DNA from: Bacteroidales bacterium
GTDB lineage: Bacteria > Bacteroidota > Bacteroidia > Bacteroidales > Muribaculaceae
DNA: 64,000 nucleotides
Direction: 5' to 3'
Assembly (NCBI GenBank): GCA_004555955.1
Contig: SFJG01000002.1
Span: 1 to 64,000 of the forward strand
Shown piece after piece: positions 41,450 through 50,879 of this stretch. The translations under genes and the position numbers were made by a program. The stretch's first letter is position 1, and every line of letters begins with the position of its first letter. Below the pieces are notes generated by a model. That model did no database searches and was not told the DNA's origin. It saw nothing but the letters and a program-made list of their open reading frames with translations.

Positions 41450-42850
41450 TTATTTTGCCGTTTTTTTAGCAGTAGCCTTTTTAGTGGCTTTCTTCGGCTT
41501 TTCTTCTTTCTCCGGTTTCTTTGCTGGAGCAGGAGTTTCTTCGTTGTCGCGTTCTTCAATCGAAGTCTTAAGCGAGCGCAACTCTTTGTTGAGCTGTTCG
41601 ATTTCGCTTTCTTGGTTCTTAATGGTGGTAAGCAGTGCGTTGAGTTCCTCGTTTTCAATCGAAAGCGGGTATTGCTCTTCGACGCGGACAATGAAGTCGG
41701 ACAGCACGTTCATATAGTTTGTGAAAGCCATATAGGGCGATTCGTACGGGCTGAACAGAGCGTGTACGGCGCCGTCGCCGAAGTGCTTGGTGCTCATATA
41801 GAAGAAATGGTCGGACGATTGGAGGTATAGCCAATCTTGGAGCAGACGTTCGTTTGAGCAGAGGTGGACGCGTTCGGCAACGGAGTAGAGCTTGTTGAAA
41901 GCTTCGTTTTGGAGGTCGTTACCGAGCCAAGCGCTGGTGTCGCGGGCTTCGTCGGCACCCGAAATGGGGTGAGTTACCGAGATAGTGTCGACAGCTTTAA
42001 GTTTGGAAGCGGCTTCCGACGGAGTCCAGAATTCGATTCCTTTTTCTTCAGCGAAGCGCGGGAGAGCTTTGATGAAGTCGAAGATGCCGGTCTGGCGTGG
42101 ATGGTTTTCGCCAAGAGTTTCGTAGTTGAGCGCAATGTTGATGATTTGCTCTTCTTTCGGACTTTGGGCAATCCAGTTCATATATTTGTCGGCAGTCAGC
42201 GGATATTCGTGCCAAGCGGTGTCGCTGAAACGCATAGCGATATCGTCCGACAGCTTTGAGTTGCGGAAGAGCACTTTCAGCTTCTTAGCGCCGGCAGATG
42301 TGTAGATGTAGTTTGGCGACTTCCACCCGAGGATGTGCTTTGCGCCTTCGGTGAGTACGGCTTTGTAGCCCATGTCGGCGATGTAAGCGGCAATCTCGTC
42401 GTTGTAGACAAATTCGGTGTTTTTAAACACTTTGGGTTTTTGACCGAATTCGGTGTAGATGAGTTGGTTGTGAAGCTCAACTTGACGGCGGAATTCGTCA
42501 ATGTCGGTAAGAGCCGCGAGCGAGTGTGCATAAGGCTCCGAAATGAATTCTACGCAGCCTGTGGCAACGAGTTTCTTGAGCGACTCGAGGAATTCGGGCA
42601 TAAAGCGTTGGAATTGTTCGATGGCTGTGCCTGAAATCGAGAAAGCCACTTTGAATTTCTTGTTGCTGCTCTTAATCATGTCGAGCAAGAGTTCGTTTGC
42701 CGGCAAGTAAGAGTGTTGAGCAATACGTGTCAAGATTTCTTCGTTCGAGAAATCGTCGTAGTAGTAATGGTCGTTACCAATGTCGAAGAAACGATAGCGT
42801 TTCAATCTGAATGGTTGGTGTATCTGAAAATATAAGCAAATAGCACTCAT
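41450..42850 (-). CDS. GH57 alpha-amylase-type enzyme with coiled-coil and Lys/Ala tail
   Basis: 466 residues. The GH57 barrel covers about 1-385, with motif 1 HQPFRLKRY at 11-19, the putative nucleophile Glu in FKNTEFVYND near 143 and NYETLGENH near 245. GH57 enzymes cut or branch alpha-glucans in the cytoplasm. After the catalytic part is a coiled coil (NEELNALLTTIKNQESEIEQ onward, about 393-428) and a basic tail of KKATKKATAKK type (to 466), like the tail of GldN in this window. No signal peptide. Last gene of an operon with a glycogen-synthase-like transferase and a debranching enzyme, which points to glycogen metabolism. Confidence 0.88.
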   Translation of the reverse strand: MSAICLYFQIHQPFRLKRYRFFDIGNDHYYYDDFSNEEILTRIAQHSYLPANELLLDMIKSSNKKFKVAFSISGTAIEQFQRFMPEFLESLKKLVATGCVEFISEPYAHSLAALTDIDEFRRQVELHNQLIYTEFGQKPKVFKNTEFVYNDEIAAYIADMGYKAVLTEGAKHILGWKSPNYIYTSAGAKKLKVLFRNSKLSDDIAMRFSDTAWHEYPLTADKYMNWIAQSPKEEQIINIALNYETLGENHPRQTGIFDFIKALPRFAEEKGIEFWTPSEAASKLKAVDTISVTHPISGADEARDTSAWLGNDLQNEAFNKLYSVAERVHLCSNERLLQDWLYLQSSDHFFYMSTKHFGDGAVHALFSPYESPYMAFTNYMNVLSDFIVRVEEQYPLSIENEELNALLTTIKNQESEIEQLNKELRSLKTSIEERDNEETPAPAKKPEKEEKPKKATKKATAKKTAK

Positions 42851-42861
42851 ATCTATAAATT

Positions 42862-44121
42862 TTATTTGTTAAGTAAATTGTTGTAAATATCAATAACCTT
42901 CTTGCCGGCTTTCTTCCAAACTATCTGGTTGACTTCTTTCAAGCCTTCTTCTTTCAATTGCTTGTGCATAGCCGGATAGGTAATAATCGAGTAGATAGCG
43001 TCAGCCATGGCATCGATGTCCCAGAAGTCGGTTTTGATGACGTGGTTAAGAATTTCGGCGCAACCGGATTGCTTGGAAATGATAGAAGGAACTCCCATCT
43101 GCATTGCTTCGAGCGGAGAGATGCCAAAGGGCTCTGAAACGGAAGGCATGATGTAGACGTCTGAGGCTTTGAGCATTTCGTAGACTTGTTTTCCTTTTTG
43201 GAAGCCCGGGAAATGGAATCGGTCGGAGATGTCTTTCTTTGCAGCCAAACGTATCATTTTTTCCATCATATCGCCGCTACCTGCCATGACGAAGCGCACG
43301 TTGTGTACCTTCTGAAGGACCTTAGCAGCCGCCTCGACGAAGTATTCGGGACCTTTCTGCATGGTGATTCGACCGAGGAAGGTAACGACTTTTTCTTTCA
43401 TCTTGTGGTGTTCGACGTTGAGGAGCTCTTCGCTGAGAGGCTCAACGGCATTGTGCACGGTGGTTACTTTAGCGGGGTCGATGCCGTATTTTTCAATCAC
43501 GGTGCGGCGAGTAAGGTTGCTGACGGTGATGATGTGGTCGGCGTTGAGCATGCCGTCGCGTTCGATGTTGAACACTGTCGGGTTGACGTTGCCGCGCGAG
43601 CGGTCGAAGTCGGTAGCATGAACGTGGATAACCAACGGTTTGCCTGACACTTGCTTTGCGTGGATTCCGGCGGGATAGGTCAGCCAGTCGTGAGAGTGGA
43701 TGATGTCGAAATCTACGGTGCGGGCAATGACACCTGCTACGATAGAGTAGTTGTTAATCTCTTCGAGAAGGTTGTCGGGATAGCGTCCGGAGAACTCGAT
43801 GCAACCGAGGTCGTTGACGTTCATGTAGTTGAAGTCGGCATAGATGTGCGAACGAAGGTCGAAGTAGAGTTGCGGGTCCATTACGTTGCCTATTCTCGAC
43901 TTTACATAGTCCCAATCGGTGTCGCGCCATGCAATCGGTGTGTTGCCGGCTCCGATGATATTTGCAAAACTTTTATCTTCATCCCCATGCGGCTTTGGAA
44001 TGACGAATGTGATATCCATATTGCCGTTTTCCGCCATGCCTTTAGTCAGGCCGTAGCTTGCTGTTCCAAGACCTCCGAGGATATGAGGTGGAAACTCCCA
44101 CCCAAACATTAGTGCTTTCAT
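42862..44121 (-). CDS. Glycogen/starch-synthase-like glycosyltransferase
   Basis: 419 residues, GT-B fold. The start MFGWEFPPHILGGLGTASYG carries the GGLG loop of starch-synthase-like enzymes. The C-terminal half has VTFLGRITMQKGPEYFVEA near 228 and SVSEPFGISPLEAMQMG near 315, with the two donor-site Glu. It would extend an alpha-1,4-glucan from ADP- or UDP-glucose in the cytoplasm. Eleven bases separate it from the GH57 gene. Compared with bacterial GlgA it is shorter and closer to the GT4-like synthases typical of Bacteroidetes. Confidence 0.88.
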   Translation of the reverse strand: MKALMFGWEFPPHILGGLGTASYGLTKGMAENGNMDITFVIPKPHGDEDKSFANIIGAGNTPIAWRDTDWDYVKSRIGNVMDPQLYFDLRSHIYADFNYMNVNDLGCIEFSGRYPDNLLEEINNYSIVAGVIARTVDFDIIHSHDWLTYPAGIHAKQVSGKPLVIHVHATDFDRSRGNVNPTVFNIERDGMLNADHIITVSNLTRRTVIEKYGIDPAKVTTVHNAVEPLSEELLNVEHHKMKEKVVTFLGRITMQKGPEYFVEAAAKVLQKVHNVRFVMAGSGDMMEKMIRLAAKKDISDRFHFPGFQKGKQVYEMLKASDVYIMPSVSEPFGISPLEAMQMGVPSIISKQSGCAEILNHVIKTDFWDIDAMADAIYSIITYPAMHKQLKEEGLKEVNQIVWKKAGKKVIDIYNNLLNK

Positions 44122-44143
44122 AAATCGGATTTTTTGAGGATGA

Positions 44144-46090
44144 TTAAATTTCGAAACCGTTTAACGTATGTAATGCACGAAGGACTTCACCGATGTTAGG
44201 GGCAAAACTGATGGCTCCGTGACCGTTGTAAGGCGGGTTGCCGTCGTAGAGCTCCGAAAGCGAGCCGATACACTCTCTTGTGAGGTCGTCTTCGTAGCCG
44301 ATGAGCATTCTGCGAAGGAATGCCACGCCGCTCATTCCGAACACGCGAAGGTATGCGTCGATATAGAAGCCTGTCAGCCATGGGCGTGTCGGCCCGTTGA
44401 AGTATGAGAACACTCTTTCGCGCGCACTTCCGACGAAGAACGGATTGTAGCCGTAGCTCTTCGGGCTGAGTGTGCGGATGCCGTTGGGGGTGAGCAGTTC
44501 GCGCGTAACGATGTCGATAATGCGTTTGCGTTGACTCTTGTCGAGCGGCGAGAAGTCGAGCCCGGCAGCGATGAGCATGTTGGGTCGAACGCTCAAGTCC
44601 ATATAGTTGCCGTCGACGTAGTCGTAAAGATAGCCGTGGTCGTTGAGGAATGTGGCAACGAATGCATCTTTGAGCAATGCTGCTGTCTTTTGCCATTCGT
44701 CGTAGCGACTGTGGTTTTCTTTTTCGCCTTCAAAGAGTGTGCAGGCAAACATCAGTGCGTTATACCAAAGTGCGTTGAACTCGACGATGTAGCCGGTACG
44801 GGGAAGTTGTGGCTTGCCGTCGGCGCCGACTACGTCCATCCATGTAACCGGTTTGATTGTTCCGTTGGTCGAAAGCATGCCGCGGTCGTCGATGTAGAGG
44901 TTGCCGACTTTCTCGTCGAGCACTTTGTTGATAATCAATTCCAGGGTTTTGCCGTATTTCTTGATAGTGTCGGCAGCGCCGTAGAATTTGAAGTATTGAT
45001 AGATTGTCCAAGTAGCCCAGAGAGGTATGTCGGGCAGGTCGATGTCTTTGATAGTGGAGTCGATAGTGCCGTCTTCGAGATATTTTGTGAGGGCTTCGAC
45101 TGCCGTATCCATTATTTTTTCAAAGTCGTCGCGGTGGTTGATTGCCATTGTTGTTCCCGGTAGAGCTATGAGCATGTCGCGAGCAAGGATTTTAAACCAG
45201 GGGTAGCCTGCCAAGAGGTAGTTTTTGTCGCCGTCTTTGAGGTAGCATTGCTTCGCTGAGTTTTTCAAGCAGTTGTAGAAGCTTGTACGCGGTGTGCGGT
45301 CTTGCGACTCTTTGACGAACGTGGCCGATAGGCTTCTTGGCTTAGCGGGCTCGGTGCCTGCGGAGAATATGATGCTTTCGCCTTTCTTGATTGGCAATTG
45401 GAAGTAGCCGGGCACCCAGAGGTCTTCGCTGAATGGCTCTTCGCGGGCAAGGTCTTTGATGTATTCGATGCCGTTGTACCAGTGTGGCTCGTAGACGAAT
45501 TCCGGCTTGTGGTTGAATTGGAGGTACAAGCGCGGATAGCCGGGGTAGAGGCAGAACGAAACGCCGTTTTCGGTTTCTTCGTAACTTCCGTTGAGTTGCG
45601 AGTTCTCGGTGCAGAGACTTGCGGCATTTCGGAAAGCCAGGAATGGCTGGAATTGCAGCGTTGTGGGCGAATGCGCTTCAAGTAAGGTATACTTGATAAG
45701 GATTCTGTTTTCGTGCGCCACGAAGACCTTCTCTTTTGTAAGAATCACGCCGCCGACGCGATAAGTTAACTTCGGCACGGTGTCGCAATTGAACTCGCGA
45801 AGATATTTGTGCCCGTTTGGACTATATACACCGCCCTTGTAGCGATGTATACCAAGATTGAATGGTGCGCCGTGCTGTATTACGGTTTCGTCGAGCGACG
45901 ACAGCAGTACGTGGTTTTCGTCGTTCATCTCTTTGATGGGGATGACGAGAAGTCCATGTTGCTTGCGTGTATTACAGCCGGTCACCGTCGTGCAATGATA
46001 AGCGCCTGCCTTATTGGTCCTCAATATCTCTTTCGGGAGAGATTGGTCGAGGTTAATCAGCAAGTTCTTATCGAACTTTAGGTAACTCAT
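44144..46090 (-). CDS. GH133 glycogen-debranching enzyme (amylo-alpha-1,6-glucosidase)
   Basis: 648 residues. The N-terminal beta domain (about 20-230) has GAYHCTTVTGCNTRKQHGLL near 31-50. The C-terminal (alpha/alpha)6 barrel of the GDE_C family includes WFKILARDMLIALPGTT near 298-314, the acidic TWMDVVGADGKPQLPRTGY near 417 and SPKSYGYNPFF near 545. It removes alpha-1,6 branches from glycogen in the cytoplasm. First gene of the operon; the upstream 240 bases hold the htpG terminator but no exact -7 match on this strand. Confidence 0.9.
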   Translation of the reverse strand: MSYLKFDKNLLINLDQSLPKEILRTNKAGAYHCTTVTGCNTRKQHGLLVIPIKEMNDENHVLLSSLDETVIQHGAPFNLGIHRYKGGVYSPNGHKYLREFNCDTVPKLTYRVGGVILTKEKVFVAHENRILIKYTLLEAHSPTTLQFQPFLAFRNAASLCTENSQLNGSYEETENGVSFCLYPGYPRLYLQFNHKPEFVYEPHWYNGIEYIKDLAREEPFSEDLWVPGYFQLPIKKGESIIFSAGTEPAKPRSLSATFVKESQDRTPRTSFYNCLKNSAKQCYLKDGDKNYLLAGYPWFKILARDMLIALPGTTMAINHRDDFEKIMDTAVEALTKYLEDGTIDSTIKDIDLPDIPLWATWTIYQYFKFYGAADTIKKYGKTLELIINKVLDEKVGNLYIDDRGMLSTNGTIKPVTWMDVVGADGKPQLPRTGYIVEFNALWYNALMFACTLFEGEKENHSRYDEWQKTAALLKDAFVATFLNDHGYLYDYVDGNYMDLSVRPNMLIAAGLDFSPLDKSQRKRIIDIVTRELLTPNGIRTLSPKSYGYNPFFVGSARERVFSYFNGPTRPWLTGFYIDAYLRVFGMSGVAFLRRMLIGYEDDLTRECIGSLSELYDGNPPYNGHGAISFAPNIGEVLRALHTLNGFEI

Positions 46091-46270
46091 AGGGACTATA
46101 TGTTTTGGAGTTTTACTTATAATGGTTTCTTAAATGTTGTCACGAATTTAAGTATTATTTTTTGTCTAAAAAAGAAAAATGTTGCATAACATATTGTTAA
46201 ATGGAAAATTATTATAATTCTTTATAATTATTAGTCTTTTTTTAGAGTTTGAATAATGCCTTTTGTTGCA

Positions 46271-46310
46271 AAAAAAAGCGAAGAATCGCCGTTCGGGAAA
46301 TTCTTCGCCT
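46271..46310 (-). terminator. Terminator candidate left of the glycogen operon
   Basis: Stem GCGAAGAAT / ATTCTTCGC (46278-46286 with 46300-46308) with a run of A on its left, that is T on the minus strand after the stem. It lies between the debranching-enzyme start and the htpG stop at 46334, so it ends the htpG transcript. Confidence 0.8.
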
Positions 46311-46333
46311 TTAACTTATAATTAAGTTTGAAA

Positions 46334-48370
46334 TTATTTCAGAAGGTCGATAGAGCGTTTCAAGAAGTTGTCGAGTTGTTCGCCGCGGAGCAGGTTGTTA
46401 CCAAGAAGTGCGATGTCGATGAGTTGCCCGATTTGGGGAACCGTGGCGGCGTAGTCGGCGATTGCTCGGTTCTGCTTGTCGCGGAGTTGCTCGGCTTGAC
46501 TCTCTTCGTTTTTGAGTTGAGCTTTGTCGTCGTCGGTTGCATCTTTCTTGTCGCGCAGCGTTTTGATGCGCTCGTTGACAGCCGAGAGTTCGGTGTCGAT
46601 AGGCGCTAAAGTTTTGTCGAGAGCTGCGTGAGCGTCGGCGATGATGCGCTTCAGAACGGGATGGTTTGCGTTGAGAATCAAGTTGTAGCTGTCGGGATAT
46701 TCGCCGAAGAATGCCATTCCGGGCTGAACTTTAGCCATATCTTTCATACGGCGTTGGTATTCGTTTTGGGTGATTTGTACGGGAGTGGTTGTCTCGGCGA
46801 GCGACTCAAAAGTGACGAGGAAGTCGCTTTTCTCGATTGTCGGAATTTGCGACTTGAAGAGAGTTGTCATTGTGTTACGCTCGCTTTCGGTCATCTCAAC
46901 TGCTTTCCGTTCTTCTTTGACGATGAGGTTGTCGACGATGTCGCTGTCTACTCTGACGAAATGCGCTTTCTCGAGTTTGCGTTCGAGCAGCCCGATGAAC
47001 GGGCTTGTGAGCTGGTCGTCGATGACGAGCACGTCGTAGCCCTTGTCGGTAGCGGCTTTAACGTGGCTGAATTGCGCCGTCTTGTCGGTTGTGTAGAGGT
47101 AGACGAGGTTGCCTTCTTTGTCGGTCTGGGTTGCTTCGATGAGTTGCTTGTATTCGTCGAGCGTAAAGCGTTTGCCTTCGGTGTTGCTCATCAGGGCGAA
47201 CTTCATTGCCGAGTCGCAGAATTTGTCGTCGGTGAGCATACCGTATTCGATGAAAATCTTCACGTCGTCCCATTTTTCTTCGAATTCGTTGCGGCGGTTC
47301 TTGAAGATGTTTTCGAGCTGCGATGCCACTTTCTTGGTGATGTACGAAGAAATTTTCTTGACGTTTGCATCGCTTTGCAGATATGAGCGCGACACGTTCA
47401 ACGGGATGTCGGGCGAGTCGATAACGCCGCGCATAATCATCATAAATTCAGGCACAACGCCTTCGACCGAGTCGGTTACGAACACTTGGTTGCAGTAGAG
47501 TTGTATCTTGTTTTGCTGAAGGTCGAGGTTGTTCTTGAATTTCGGGAAGTAGAGAATACCGGTAAGCGTAAACGGGTAGTCGACGTTGAGGTGAATCCAG
47601 AATAGCGGGTCGTCTTCGCCGGGATAGAGTTCGTGATAGAATTTTATGTAGTCTTCGTCTTTCAGTTCGGTCGGTTGTGCAGTCCAAGCCGGCTTGACAT
47701 CGTTGATGACGTTGTCGTCGTCGGTGTCGGCCATCTTGCCGTCTTTCCATTCTTGACGCTTGCCGAAAACGATAGGTACGGGCAAAAATTTGCAGTATTT
47801 TTTGAGGAGTTGCTCAATCTTTTCTTTTTCGAGAAATTCTTTGCATTCGTCGTCGATGTAGAGCACGATGTCGGTACCGCGTTCTGTCTTTTCGATTTCG
47901 TTGATTTCGAATTCGGGGCTTCCGTCGCACACCCAGCTGATGGCTTTAGCTCCGTCTTTCCACGAAAGGGTGCGGATTTCCACCTTTTTCGACACCATAA
48001 ATGCCGAGTAGAAACCGAGTCCGAAGTGGCCGATTATCGAGTTTGCGCTGTCTTTATATTTTTCCAAGAATTCTTCAGCGCCGGAGAATGCAATTTGGTT
48101 GATATATTTGTCGACGTCGTCGGCAGTCATGCCGATGCCTTTATCGGAAATAGTCAACGTGCCGGCTTCTTTGTCGAGCTTGATTTCAACGCGCAGGTCG
48201 CCCAATTCGCCTTTGAATTCACCGCAAGATGAAAGTGTTTTCAACTTTTGAGTGGCATCGATGGCGTTCGAGACCATCTCTCTCAAGAAAATGTCGTGGT
48301 CGCTGTACAAAAACTTTTTAATGACCGGGAAGATGTTTTCGGTGGTTACACCAATTTTACCTTTTTGCAT
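46334..48370 (-). CDS. htpG: Hsp90-family chaperone
   Basis: 678 residues. The GHKL ATP site is complete: REMVSNAIDATQKL near 31-44, SDKGIGMTADDV near 77-88 and GHFGLGFYSAFMV near 114-126. The middle and C-terminal dimerisation domains follow, with a charged coiled coil near 600-645. It is about 50 residues longer than E. coli HtpG, as usual in Bacteroidetes. Cytosolic chaperone; upstream neighbour is the Clp ATPase, though each has its own transcription signals. Confidence 0.97.
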   Translation of the reverse strand: MQKGKIGVTTENIFPVIKKFLYSDHDIFLREMVSNAIDATQKLKTLSSCGEFKGELGDLRVEIKLDKEAGTLTISDKGIGMTADDVDKYINQIAFSGAEEFLEKYKDSANSIIGHFGLGFYSAFMVSKKVEIRTLSWKDGAKAISWVCDGSPEFEINEIEKTERGTDIVLYIDDECKEFLEKEKIEQLLKKYCKFLPVPIVFGKRQEWKDGKMADTDDDNVINDVKPAWTAQPTELKDEDYIKFYHELYPGEDDPLFWIHLNVDYPFTLTGILYFPKFKNNLDLQQNKIQLYCNQVFVTDSVEGVVPEFMMIMRGVIDSPDIPLNVSRSYLQSDANVKKISSYITKKVASQLENIFKNRRNEFEEKWDDVKIFIEYGMLTDDKFCDSAMKFALMSNTEGKRFTLDEYKQLIEATQTDKEGNLVYLYTTDKTAQFSHVKAATDKGYDVLVIDDQLTSPFIGLLERKLEKAHFVRVDSDIVDNLIVKEERKAVEMTESERNTMTTLFKSQIPTIEKSDFLVTFESLAETTTPVQITQNEYQRRMKDMAKVQPGMAFFGEYPDSYNLILNANHPVLKRIIADAHAALDKTLAPIDTELSAVNERIKTLRDKKDATDDDKAQLKNEESQAEQLRDKQNRAIADYAATVPQIGQLIDIALLGNNLLRGEQLDNFLKRSIDLLK

Positions 48371-48409
48371 ATATGATTGTTTTTTTTGATTTCCGCCGAA
48401 CGTAAGTGC

Positions 48410-48441
48410 AAAAAAAATGCCACACGTTGTAAGTGTGACAT
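48410..48441 (-). terminator. Terminator of clpC
   Basis: Minus-strand stem ATGTCACAC / GTGTGGCAT (48417-48425 with 48433-48441, one mismatch) with eight T after it. Confidence 0.75.
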
Positions 48442-48466
48442 TTTATCGTACCGATATGAAATTTTG

Positions 48467-50599
48467 TCATACACGCACTACCGACATCTTCAGACGAGGC
48501 TCATCGGCGATGTGGTCGATGCGCAGAGTGTCGCCGCGGGTGATTGTGTTGGCAAGAATCAACTCAGCCAAGTCGTCTTCGATATATTCTTGGATGGCAC
48601 GTTTGAGGGGGCGTGCGCCGTATTGGGCGTCGTAGCCGTGGTCGACCAAGAACGCTTTTGCGCTGTCGGTGATTTCGATGGCGTATCCCGATTCGGAGGC
48701 GCGGCGGAAGAATCCTTCGAGCTCGATGTCGATAATCTTGTAGATGTCGTCGCGCTCAAGGCTGTTGAACATTACAATGTCATCGATACGGTTGATGAAT
48801 TCCGGCGCAAATGTCTTGTTCAGAGCCTTTTGTATGATGCTTCGCGATTGCTCCTGGCGGTCGGTGCCGGTGTTGAAACCGATGCCGTTGCCGTAGTCTT
48901 TCAGCTGTCGCGTGCCGATGTTTGACGTCATAATGATTATGGTATTTTTGAAGTCGACAGTTCTACCGAAACTATCGGTAAGTCGACCCTCGTCCATCAC
49001 TTGGAGCAGCATATTGAACACGTCTTGATGAGCTTTTTCCAATTCGTCGAGCAGCACGACGGAATAGGGGTGACGGCGCACTTTCTCGGTGAGTTGTCCT
49101 CCCTCGTCGTAGCCGACGTATCCCGGAGGCGCTCCGACGAGTCGCGACACGGCGAATTTTTCCATATATTCGCTCATGTCGATGCGAATAAGCGAGTCTT
49201 TTGTGTCGAATAGATATTCGGCGAGCATTTTTGCCATATGAGTCTTTCCGACGCCGGTAGGACCTAAGAACATAAATGCGCCGATAGGACGGTTGGGGTC
49301 TTTGAGCCCGACGCGGTTGCGCTGTATGGCTTTTACAATCTTATCGATGGCTTCGTCTTGCCCGACGATTTTCGCTTTGAGCTCGTCTTTCATAGCCAGA
49401 AGTCGGGAGCCTTCCGATTGGGCAATGCGTTGTACGGGCACTCCTGTCATAGTGGCAACAACCTCTGCAATCGACTGCTCATCAACGATTTGGCGATTCT
49501 CGGCGAGGGCGCTTTCCCACTCGCTTTTTCGTGTGTTAAGTTCGTTTTTGAGAATGTCGGCTTCGTCGCGGTAGTTGGCTGCCGCTTCGAAGTCTTGGGC
49601 AATCGCCGCCGCTTGTTTTTTCTTTGTTACGTCGGCAATTTTCAGCTCGAGTTGCTCGATTTCTTTTGGCGCTTCGACGTTGGAGGCATGCGCTTTAGCA
49701 CCGGCTTCGTCGAGGGCGTCGATAGCCTTGTCGGGGAATGCGCGGTCGCTGACGTATCGTTGGGTGAGTTTGACGCAGGCATGCAAAGCGTCGTCGGTGT
49801 ATTTTACGTTGTGAAATTTCTCGTAGTTGTCTTTGATTTGTTTGAGAATTTCCAATGTTTCGTCGGCAGTTGTTTGATCGACGATGATTTTTTGGAAACG
49901 GCGGTCGAGCGCACCGTCTTTTTCGAACGTCTTGCGGTATTCGTCGAGCGTTGTAGCGCCGATACACTGCAATTCGCCTCGCGCCAGAGCCGGCTTGAGC
50001 AGGTTGGCTGCGTCCATTGAGCCACCGGCGTTTCCGGCGCCGACGATGGTGTGAATTTCGTCGATAAAGAGGATGATGTCGTCGCTCGCTTTGAGTTCGT
50101 CGATGACGGCTTTTATTCTCTCTTCAAACTGGCCGCGAAATTTCGTGCCGGCAACGATTGCCGCCATGTCGAGCGACATAATGCGCTTGTCGAAAAGCAG
50201 ACGCGACACTTTGCGCTGCTTGATTCTCAGTGCAAGCCCTTCGACAATCGCCGATTTTCCAACGCCCGGCTCGCCGATGAGCACGGGGTTGTTTTTCTTA
50301 CGGCGACTGAGTATTTGTATTAGCCTGTCGATTTCGCGGTTGCGCCCCACGACGGGGTCGATACGCCCTTCTTCTGCGGCTTTTGTTATGTCGACGGCAA
50401 ATTTGTCGAGCACCGGGGTGTCGCTATTTGCTTTTGTCGTTGTGCTGCCGGCAGATTTAGGACCTTTCTGAGGTTGCGATGCGCCGTTGTCGTACGGCTC
50501 TTCTTCCTCGTAGTCGTTGTTGTCGAATCCGTCGACAATCGGCAAAATACGCTCTTCGCCTGTCGTATATCTTGGGTTCTCTGTATATTTCATATTCAT
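48467..50599 (-). CDS. clpC: ClpC-type AAA+ unfoldase lacking the N-domain
   Basis: 710 residues. Two AAA+ modules are intact: D1 with GEPGVGKSA near 108 and LFIDEIHT near 172, and D2 with GPTGVGKTH near 438 and LLDELEKAH near 510. Between them is the short ClpC M-domain with a UVR-like [13 protein letters not shown] near 343. The usual N-domain of about 150 residues is absent; the protein begins with an acidic linker ([14 protein letters not shown]) directly before D1. A -7 match TATTTTTG (50619-50626, minus strand) lies 20 bases upstream of the ATG, so the short form seems to be genuine. It should still feed substrates to ClpP. Confidence 0.92.
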   Translation of the reverse strand: MNMKYTENPRYTTGEERILPIVDGFDNNDYEEEEPYDNGASQPQKGPKSAGSTTTKANSDTPVLDKFAVDITKAAEEGRIDPVVGRNREIDRLIQILSRRKKNNPVLIGEPGVGKSAIVEGLALRIKQRKVSRLLFDKRIMSLDMAAIVAGTKFRGQFEERIKAVIDELKASDDIILFIDEIHTIVGAGNAGGSMDAANLLKPALARGELQCIGATTLDEYRKTFEKDGALDRRFQKIIVDQTTADETLEILKQIKDNYEKFHNVKYTDDALHACVKLTQRYVSDRAFPDKAIDALDEAGAKAHASNVEAPKEIEQLELKIADVTKKKQAAAIAQDFEAAANYRDEADILKNELNTRKSEWESALAENRQIVDEQSIAEVVATMTGVPVQRIAQSEGSRLLAMKDELKAKIVGQDEAIDKIVKAIQRNRVGLKDPNRPIGAFMFLGPTGVGKTHMAKMLAEYLFDTKDSLIRIDMSEYMEKFAVSRLVGAPPGYVGYDEGGQLTEKVRRHPYSVVLLDELEKAHQDVFNMLLQVMDEGRLTDSFGRTVDFKNTIIIMTSNIGTRQLKDYGNGIGFNTGTDRQEQSRSIIQKALNKTFAPEFINRIDDIVMFNSLERDDIYKIIDIELEGFFRRASESGYAIEITDSAKAFLVDHGYDAQYGARPLKRAIQEYIEDDLAELILANTITRGDTLRIDHIADEPRLKMSVVRV

Positions 50600-50618
50600 T
50601 GTTTTCGAAAAATCATTA

Positions 50619-50626
50619 CAAAAATA
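50619..50626 (-). promoter_or_regulatory. -7 promoter element of clpC
   Basis: TATTTTTG on the minus strand, 19 bases upstream of the ATG at 50599. The -33 position reads TTTA rather than TTTG. Confidence 0.5.
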
Positions 50627-50762
50627 ATGCCAATTATTTATAAACGGAATTATTTTGCTATGATTTTCGCCGTTTAAGTAGTTCGAAATTTATATTTTAA
50701 AATTTTAGCATTTTTAGGTAAAAAGACCTTATTTTAAATTAGGCTATTTGGCATATTCTTAT

Positions 50763-50778
50763 TATCTTTGCAAAGATA
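50763..50778. promoter_or_regulatory. Palindromic -7 element upstream of gyrA
   Basis: TATCTTTGCAAAGATA is a perfect 16-base palindrome made of TATCTTTG facing its own copy. The plus-strand half (50763-50770) is the -7 of gyrA; the other half (50771-50778) would act leftward. No exact TTTG lies at the right distance for either. The gyrA leader would be about 104 bases and holds a hairpin GCCAC-CGAA-GTGGC. Confidence 0.5.
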
Positions 50779-50879
50779 AAGCGGGGCTTTGGAGGCGCTT
50801 GTTGCCGATAGAGCTCGCCGTCTTTGTCGAGAGAATTAATTGCCACCGAAGTGGCTACGAAAATAAGTAAAAAAACTAT

